Part shown: positions 57,473 to 64,000 of the stretch, in pieces
How the letters are laid out: each line of letters opens with the position of its first letter
Numbering within the stretch: the stretch's first letter is position 1
NCBI GenBank assembly: GCA_015680685.1
Contig: MNCI01017692.1
Coordinates: 118,526 to 182,525 of the forward strand
Direction: 5' to 3'
Origin: Gnetum montanum
Taxonomy: Eukaryota; Streptophyta; Gnetopsida; Gnetales; Gnetaceae
DNA: 64,000 nt
The notes under the pieces: model-generated
Told to the model about the DNA's origin: nothing
Databases searched by the model: none
The model's input: the letters and a program-made list of their open reading frames with translations, nothing else
Position numbers and translations under genes: made by a program

Positions 57473-59420
57473 ATGTCTTCTTCTCACAGAAGCGATTCTC
57501 TGCCCAAGTCTAATGGAGTATATCTGCCAGTGCCTCAATAATATTAAGTGGTATATTTTCATCCTAATGAGTATGTACCAAATTTCACCTTCATCCTACA
57601 CCAAGATGAACAGCTATGGTGGTGTGACATAGAGAGTAACAGTATGTTATTGCTCGATTAATCTATTCTTATAATGCTCTAACAAATGCTTATACGATGG
57701 GGTCTCCAAGGACTTCATGCTAAGTACGTGGTGTAGGATAGTGATGCTAGAGATTATCATCCCACTAAGGCATAACATCTGAGGGATTGCCAATAAGGCC
57801 AGCGTTATAAATTTGTGAAGGGAAAATGATTTAATGATTTCCCACTCCTGTTGTATCAAAAATATGGTGGAGAATCCTTCTCTGGGGGTTTTCCATTTAG
57901 TGAAATTCCTCTCTTTGACTTTGGTAAAGGAGGTTAAAACTAGAACTTGCAATTCATGATTCACAATCCTAATTCTAATAAGAATGGATCCAATAACAAA
58001 GAAGGATCCAAAGAGGCAAGTTAAGGTAGGGATGTGGATAAGAAACAAGGTTATGATCATGGTCGTAATCACTAAAGAGGTGGTAGCAGGCACTGTGATG
58101 GTGCTAGTCCTCCTTCCTCTTCACCTTTGTCATCATCATCTTCTTCTTCTAACTTTGATCCCAACTGTAGGGGACATGACCATGATGAAGGTGACTGATG
58201 GAACTGAAATGATCGAAGGGACCATTGGGCAAAGCAAGACCAAGGACATGAGCATTTAAGAGAGATGCGACACCATGAACGAAGGGGTAGTAGAAGGCAT
58301 CATAGGCACCAAAATCAAGGCCTTGATGAACCTTTTGTTGTTACTCGAAGTATGCTAAACACTGTAGAGGTAGTACGTATTCCAACAAGGCATGTGAAAG
58401 ATAGTTAGATCAAGAGGCTATATATGAATAATATCCCTAAATTTGAAGGGGGATATAACTTAGATCCACAGAACCATCTCCAAGCTTTCCAAGTTGCATG
58501 TGCCTTGCCAAACATAGAGAATGAATGGCAAAAGCTTAATTTGTTCCCACAGACATTTATTAAAGAAGCAAAAAACTAGCATCAGTCCTTAGAACTAGAA
58601 TCTATCAAACGATGGAGTACAATGCTTGAATTGTTCAATGATAAATATCAAACATACTCTAGAGTGTCCAACTTGAGAAGGTAGATCCAAGAATGGAAAC
58701 AAGGAACACACAAACCCTTGGATGCCGTCATCGACCAATACTATTCCTTAATGCACAAATGTCCTAGCTATGGTTATTCTAAACTAGGTCAACTTTACCA
58801 CATTATAGATGGGTTTCAATCCAAAATGAGCAGAACCCTTGGCATCTATGCCTAAGGACGACTATTAGAATTATGCGCTTGTTAGATCTAAAGATTGATC
58901 GAGCAAGTAGCTAAAGAGGAAGGTGAATTGCAAAAATGAGAAAATGTAAAAGAGTATAATCATGATCCTTCCATTTGCAAGAGGGAGGTTCAATTTTGTA
59001 ATAGTGAAGAAGAATTAGCGCTTAATGAGGTGGTGAATAGGAAAGCCTTGCCACTCCAAAAATTTCAATCCAAAATTATGGCCAAGGTTGATCAATTATG
59101 GGACTCCATGAATAGTAGATTTCAAGTTTTCCTAAAAATTGCTAAAGAGTCCAAAGAATGAGATAGTGATCATGAGCGCAAGAGGCACAAAGAAGTTGAA
59201 CCTGCCTATCAAAAAGGTAAGGGTAAGATTGCTACAAGAGAAGAAGTTGTAGAAAATAAATCAGATGATGATGGTGAGTGTGATGTCTACTAGTATGAAC
59301 ACCCTAACAAATGTTGTCCCATAATGTCACACTTACAGGAGTCTAGGGTGTATGCTTTGAGTCCATGATTAACACAAAGGCAAACATCCAGAAGATTACC
59401 TTATCCTCAAGGTAATTCTA
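57473..59420 (+). pseudogene. gag of RE8
   Basis: The start is ATG 57473 (MSSSHRSDSLPKSNG), about 140 bases after the primer site. Blocks: VVYFHPNEYVPNFTFILHQD (57550-57610), an S/G/D/H-rich hinge with a Ser run (58110-58160), LDEPFVVTRSMLNTVEVVRI then PTRHVKDS (58320-58410), MNNIPKFEGGYNLDPQNHLQ (58425-58485), the core with IKEAKN*HQSLELESIKRWS (58555-58620), IQEWKQGTHKPLDA (58685-58730), a K/E-rich helix region, CDVY*YEHPNKCCPIMSHLQ (59280-59340). Reading frame is largely continuous but has many stops, nearly all explainable as C-to-T or G-to-A changes. Confidence 0.85.
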
Positions 59421-60500
59421 AGTAGTTCCACTAGCAACAATAATATTATCCAAGTGGAACTCCACCACAATCATATGAGCAATATCAATAGTGGTAGTAA
59501 CCATAGTCAAGGGCACTAGCACCACCAAGGTAGCAATACCCTTGTCAACAACTTGATCTATATGGGTATTATGTTCAGCAACCCTTCTGTCCACATGACT
59601 CCTCTAGTCATGTTTCTACTTTCCAACCTTACTACCACTTTTCTAATTATTATCAAACTCATTCTTCACATGCAAGAAGGGACACCACCTCTTACCCTTA
59701 TCCTCCTCCTATCCTTGCACATCTTCCTCCTCTAACTGCACAGCTACCACTTACTCCACCTATGTAGGGTGAACTCCTAGCTCAACCACAATAATGCAAT
59801 GCTAATAGGGTCATTAATCTATAGTTAGTTCATCAACTAAGTGGTTTGGATACTTGATCAAAGAAAAGACCTTTCTTCTAACCACACAATTTACCTAAAC
59901 CCTCAAATAGACTTGCAGTTAACAATCTCGTTTCTCCATTTTCCTCTATATCAAATTCTTTCTAGTTCCCTTCAAACAAAACATCACCCAGGATCCACAT
60001 TATGATGCTTACTCACATTGTATCTAATTGGATTTGTGCTGAAAACCTTCCTAGGAAGTTAGTAGATCCTAGGAGTCCTCTGATCTATTTGAAAATTGCT
60101 AGGAACAAACCATGCAAAGCTCTTCTTAACTCAGGTTCTAGTGTCAATCTAATTTCTCATGAGATGTATACTACATGGAATCTATCTCCTTTAAAGAAAA
60201 GTAATATCAAATTAGAATTAGCAGACTAGTTCATCATTGTTCCATTGAAACTAGTAGAAGACATTGTGACCGCTATTTGTGGGTGGGTGGTCTTATCCTG
60301 TTAATTTCCTAGTGATCAAAGTGAAGAACTATAAAGGGAACTTCTCAATCATCATGGGAAGGGCATGGCTAAGCATTGTTGATGCAGGGATGGGCATTAA
60401 AGATCTTTCCCTAGAAATATCCAAAGAAAATACGTTCAGAAAGATCGAGAAGAAGTGAGTTCCATGCATCAGGTATAGTGATACAAGGCGCGATTATGTG
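59421..60500 (+). pseudogene. Gag linker and protease of RE8
   Basis: A P/Y/Q/T-rich linker (59421-59990) leads to MLTHIVSNWICAENLPRKLV, DPRSPLIYLKIA (60002-60105) and the active-site block ALLNSGSSVNLIS (60117-60155), where the catalytic Asp of DSG is Asn, an inactivating change. An FSIIMGRAWLSIVD-like segment near 60345-60385 and SLEISKENTFRKIEKK (60410-60455) follow, with a small insertion near 60285 that shifts the frame. A linker 60618-60914 ending KNGKLVIINANLALELEKDV precedes RT. Confidence 0.82.
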
Positions 60501-60939
60501 TAGAAACTCTAGGTTGTAAAGCAAGCATCTATCTCTGCATGCAAACAGTGTGCACCAGAAGCAAAAATTCAAAGGTGTCTGTATACAGTAGCCACAAAAT
60601 AGAAGGGCACCTAGTGGTTGACTATTGATCCTAAAAGCAACACACTTTGCATGGAACCAACTGAGAGCTTAACATGCACATATGTTATAGGCATGGATGA
60701 ACTAAAGCAAGTTCATTACCAACTCTCTAATGATGTAAATGATGATACCTATTGGGGAGAGTTCGAAATTCCTAAAAATTTCAAGCAAAATCCCCTTGAG
60801 CTAAAACCTCTACCAGCTAGCATGGAATATGTGTTCTTAAAAAATGGGAAGTTAGTCATAATCAATGCAAATCTTGCTCTAGAACTAGAAAAAGATGTTT
60901 TTGAATGTGGTTAAAAAATGGTCAGTAGATTTTGTTTGA

Positions 60940-61800
60940 TCATATCCTAAACTCACAGGGATTGATCCTAGGATATCCCAGCATTGCATCTGCACTGATC
61001 TGGCCATGAAGCCAAAGAGACAACCACAAAGGTGATTGAACCCCAAACTGTTGCAGATCATCAAAGAGGAAATCAAACAACTCCTCAAGGCAAGGTTCAT
61101 TTATCCGATTGCAGATAGTGAGTGGATTAGTCCACTTGTGATTGTGCCAAAGAAAGATGGGAAGTGGTGGGTCTACATCGATTTTTGGCTACTAAATATG
61201 GCAACATTCAAAGATCATTTTTCATTTTCATTTGTTGATAAAGTGTTAGACACAATATCTAGGCATTACTACTATAGTTTCTTGGATGATTATAGTGGCT
61301 ACAACCAAATCCAAATCGCACTAGAGGACCAAGCCAAGAAAACATTCACAAATTCTTGGGAGAATTTTGCATATCGCAAGATGCCTTTTGGTCTATGTAA
61401 TGCCCCTACTACCTTCAACACTTGGTCCTAATCATTTTTCAATAGCAAATTGGTAATGGTGTGAAAGTCTTCATGAATGACATCTCCACTTATGGAGCTA
61501 CATTTGAGCAAGCCCTAGGCCACCTTGAGTAAGTACTGAAATAATGTGTCAAGACAAACCTTAGGCTCAACTAGCAAAAGAGTCATCTTATGGTCCAGGA
61601 AGGCATTGTATTAGGGCACAGAATATCACAAGCAAGAATTAAGGTTGATCCCAAAAAAATAAGGGTCATCCAAGGAATAACTTGTCAACCAAAAATCATC
61701 AAAAATGTTTGGTCATTTCTTGGACATATTGGCTACTACCGGTGATTCATAGAGAATTTCTCTAAGATTGCAAAACCATTCGTTAAGCTGACAAAGAAAG
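60940..61800 (+). pseudogene. Reverse transcriptase of RE8
   Basis: Open from 61036 to 61431: NPKLLQIIKEEIKQLLKARF, SEWISPLVIVPKKDGKWWVY, FKDHFSFSFVDKVLD, YYSFLDDYSGYNQIQIALED, KMPFGLCNAPTTF. After a frame change the catalytic box at about 61470-61495 reads VFMNDISTYGA, so the first Asp of FMDD is Asn. The end motif FLGHIGYYR*FIENFSKIAK is at 61707-61775. Sequence is the cleanest RT in plus orientation. The R in IDFR is W. Confidence 0.85.
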
Positions 61801-61879
61801 ATGCTCCATTTGTTTAGACCCTGGAATGTGAACAAGCATTCCAATAACTAAAAGAGAAACTTATAGAAACTTTAATTCT

Positions 61880-62275
61880 ACAAGCACCCAACTGGTCCAA
61901 ACGATTTCATGTTATGAAAAATGCATCAAATTACTCCTTAGGAGTTGTGCTTACACAAGTGGATGACAAGAAATGTCCATACTACATCCACTACGCTAGC
62001 CAAGAATTGTGGGTGCATAACTGAACTATACCACCACAGAAAAAGAATCAATGGTAGTGGTGTTTACTCTAGAAAAGTTTAGGCATTATGTGCTTGGATA
62101 CAAAGTGTTTGTGCACACAGGTCACAATGCCATCTGTTTCCTAATGAATAAGCCAAAGGTCAGCCCCTGTGTTATACAATGGTTGGTGATCTTGTAGGAG
62201 TTCAATCTCATGATGGTAGATCGAAAGGGCACTGAGAATGTGGTCACTAATCACTTGTCTTAGTTACAATGGGAC
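61880..62275 (+). pseudogene. RNase H of RE8
   Basis: Starts with FHVMKNASNYSLGVVL (about 61907-61950), where the TDAS catalytic start has become KNAS. FRHYVLGYKVFVHTGHNAIC (about 62075-62135) and MVDRKGTENVVTNHLS (62210-62260) follow. One small indel near 62010 shifts the frame. Ends just before the integrase linker. Confidence 0.8.
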
Positions 62276-62289
62276 AAAAAAGAGGAAGA

Positions 62290-63263
62290 AAGCTCACTAT
62301 CTAAAATGTTTCTTGACAAATTCCTCTTTGTTGGAGCTATAACTAAATAATTTCCCAATGAGCCTAATTGGTATGATGGCATTCTCACCTATCTTCTCAC
62401 CCAAAAAATTCCACAAAGGTTAGACCACTAGAAGAAATAGTAGTTTCTTGACCAAGTAAAATGCTTCATGGATATCAATAGACATCTCTACAAGGTGTGT
62501 GTCGATGGCCTAGTTCATTGGTGTGTCCCTGATGTTGATCAACTATGCATTCTCCAAGACGCTCATGAAGGTCCTTATAAAGGCCACTATGCTAGGTGAT
62601 GCACGACCATTAAAATCCTGATGGCAAGGTACTATTGGCCAACAATCTTCAAGGATGCTCACCAATATGTCTACTCTTGTGAACGATGCCAACGAAATGG
62701 TGAAATGAAGACTCGAATGGAGGGACCTCAACAATGGATTCAACCACTGGAACCCTTCAACATCTAGGGCATTGATTTCATGGGTCCCATCACACCTATG
62801 TCAAATGGAAAGGTGTACATCATAGTCAATATTGACTATTGTATGAAATGGGTAGAAACAATAACTATCATCGATTGCACATCTTCTACTGTTGCTCAGT
62901 TTGTACAAAAAAATGTTGTAAACAAGTTTGGTATGCCATGTGCATTAATTTCTGATAATGGAACTCACTTTATAGGAACTACCTTTCAAAAGCTCATGCA
63001 AAGCCTAGGGGTTGAACATAAACTCACAACATCCTACCACCCTGAAGCCAATGGTCAAGCTGAGGTTACCAATATGGAAATCACAAGGATTCTAACAAGA
63101 ACTGTTAGCAAATATAGGAAATACTAGAGCACAAAACTCAACGATGCCCTTTAGGCCTACTGCTTAACATGGAAACTTCCTATAGGCTACTCTCCCTATG
63201 AGCTTGTGTATAGAAAATTACCAACACTTCCTATTCAATCTGAGCTCTATACACTTTCAACAA
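62290..63263 (+). pseudogene. Integrase of RE8, cut by RE10
   Basis: N-terminal zinc region: LQDAHEGPYKGHYAR (62550-62595) and YVYSCERCQRNGEM (62665-62705), so the HHCC motif is still complete. Core: GIDFMGPITPMSN (62770-62808), ALISDNGTHFIGTTF (62942-62985), HPEANGQAEVTNMEI (63040-63080); all three catalytic acids are present and the frame is open from 62780 to 63127. A stop and then YSPYELVYRKLPTLPIQSEL follow until 63263, where the LTR of RE10 begins. This is the best preserved integrase of the window. Confidence 0.88.
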
Positions 63264-63279
63264 TGATGAGATGCGGTTC

Positions 63280-63381
63280 GCACAGGCCGCGATATCGCAT
63301 CCCCCGCGATATCGCATCCCCCGCGATATTGCGTACACGATATCGCATCTTCCCCTACGATATCACGTACGCGATATCACA
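63280..63381 (+). promoter_or_regulatory. U3 array and TATA box of RE10
   Basis: Six GATATCGC or GATATTGC units including three CCGCGATATYGCATCCCC-like repeats and a TACGCGATATCAC palindrome half, followed by TATAAATAAG at 63397-63406. CpG pairs are mostly intact, unlike in older copies. Confidence 0.6.
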
Positions 63382-63811
63382 GTCTGCCTCCATGTTTATA
63401 AATAAGAGGTGGCTCTCCCTTATTTGGGATCCCAGTTTTAGAGTAGCGAAGCTCTGGCAATTTGATCCCTCCAGAGTTAGAATTTTTCCCGTGTCAGCCC
63501 GTAGTGTGGTGAATGTAATTGTATGGTGTCTTTATTCAAGTGTGCCGTACTTGGACACGCACATGATCGGCAATAAAGATCGAGATTACTTCATCATTGC
63601 AGCATTCACTTAGTTTATTTATTTCTTATTTATTAAATGCTATTTATTACTTTTGTAGCGCGGTGTGAGTACGACTTGACTACAAGCATCTACGGGTGTG
63701 TACGGCTAGTTAAGGAATCGGTTGCTCATCGTGATTAGTCTCTCACCCTTAAACTCCTAGAAGCAGAACAAGTACGACATGATTACAAGCATTTAAGTGT
63801 GACTGCTTGGT

Positions 63812-63925
63812 AGCCCAGTGGTGTAGCTAGGAGGATCTACGCTTGGTAACCCAATGGCGTATTTGGGGTCTGCGCTTGGTAATCCCAGTGGCGTACCTAG
63901 GATCTATGCTTGGTAGTCCCAGTGG
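63812..63925. repeat. TTGGTAATCCCAGTGG repeats in RE10 LTR
   Basis: Four units of CTTGGTAAYCCCAGTGGCGT or close variants spaced 33-44 bases (63808, 63842, 63875, 63908). One to two copies of the same word occur in the U5 region of RE1, RE4, RE8 and RE9 LTRs. Confidence 0.75.
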
Positions 63926-64000
63926 CAGTCGTGCACGAAGTCCAAGATGTGTACGATTGATTAAGGAATCGGTTGCTCGTCGCACTTAGGCTAGATTAGA

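Larger units (their letters stand above)
49474..63263 (+). mobile_element. RE8: Athila-like element split by RE9 and cut by RE10
   Basis: Plus strand: 5' LTR in two parts (49474-49965 and 56933-57313), primer site, gag, protease, RT, RNase H and integrase until RE10 enters at 63264. The reading order is the same as in RE4. Both catalytic motifs checked are damaged: protease NSG for DSG and RT FMND for FMDD. The right end with the 3' LTR lies outside the window. Confidence 0.85.
63264..64000 (+). mobile_element. RE10: 5' LTR of a further Athila-like element, incomplete
   Basis: Starts TGATGAGATGCGG in the RE8 integrase and runs to the window end without reaching its CATCA end. It resembles the RE9 LTR in R/U5 (GTACTTGGACACGCACATGA, then AATAAAGATCGAGATTACTT) but has RE4-like CGCGATATCGC units in U3. 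The preserved CpG pairs suggest it is the youngest insertion here. No part of its body is visible. Confidence 0.85.

Noticed and set aside
57647-58093. 148-codon open frame on the minus strand
   Set aside because: Antisense to RE8 gag hinge, of low complexity and without a partner in RE4; a shadow frame.
63206-63613. 135-codon open frame across the RE8/RE10 boundary
   Set aside because: It joins the integrase end to LTR sequence by chance; the LTR start at 63264 lies inside it.

Overview
The window is a slice of a repeat-rich plant nuclear genome. It appears to consist almost entirely of long terminal repeat (LTR) retrotransposons of the Ty3/gypsy type, inserted inside one another. No intact host gene, rRNA, tRNA or CRISPR array was found. 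The plant assignment rests on Gag-protease-RT-RNase H-integrase polyproteins of Athila type, a third ORF carrying what looks like the 'putative plant transposon protein' domain, primer-binding sites that read as tRNA-Asp complements, and a second family resembling Tat/Ogre elements. The species cannot be told from the sequence.

Layout. RE1 (+, 1-6714) enters from the left with its integrase tail, third ORF and 3' LTR; it sits in the RT of RE2 (-). RE2 is the oldest layer and survives as pieces at 6715-8536, 42318-43691 and 45394-46354. RE3 (-, 8537-42317) is inserted in the Gag/protease linker of RE2. RE4 (+, 11668-21627), complete with both LTRs, is inserted in the third ORF of RE3. RE5 (-, 21713-36172) cut into the RE3 integrase and later lost its 3' end. 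RE6 (-, 23162-31329), a Tat-like element without RT or integrase, sits in the RT of RE5. RE7 (+, 43692-45393) is a solo LTR of an RE6-related family inside RE2 gag. The spacer 46355-49473 is AT-rich and holds an unrecognised coiled-coil pseudogene. RE8 (+, 49474 to 63263) has its 5' LTR split by RE9 (-, 49966-56927), a non-autonomous element with gag and part of the third ORF. RE8 is cut in its integrase by RE10 (+, 63264 to beyond the window end).

How it works together. The Athila-like elements share one plan: LTR (TGATGA...TCATCA), tRNA-Asp-like primer site, gag, protease, RT, RNase H, integrase, a long non-coding stretch, third ORF, short G-rich polypurine tract, LTR. All coding regions carry stops or frameshifts. 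RT keeps its FMDD motif in RE2 and RE3 but has FMGD in RE4 and FMND in RE8. Two features stand out. The LTRs carry subfamily-specific arrays of short, often palindromic motifs just upstream of a TATA box, and a similar block lies upstream of the third ORF in RE1. The third ORF couples the plant-transposon domain to a long coiled coil. Boundaries were read by eye from LTR pairs and interrupted reading frames; identities are estimates.
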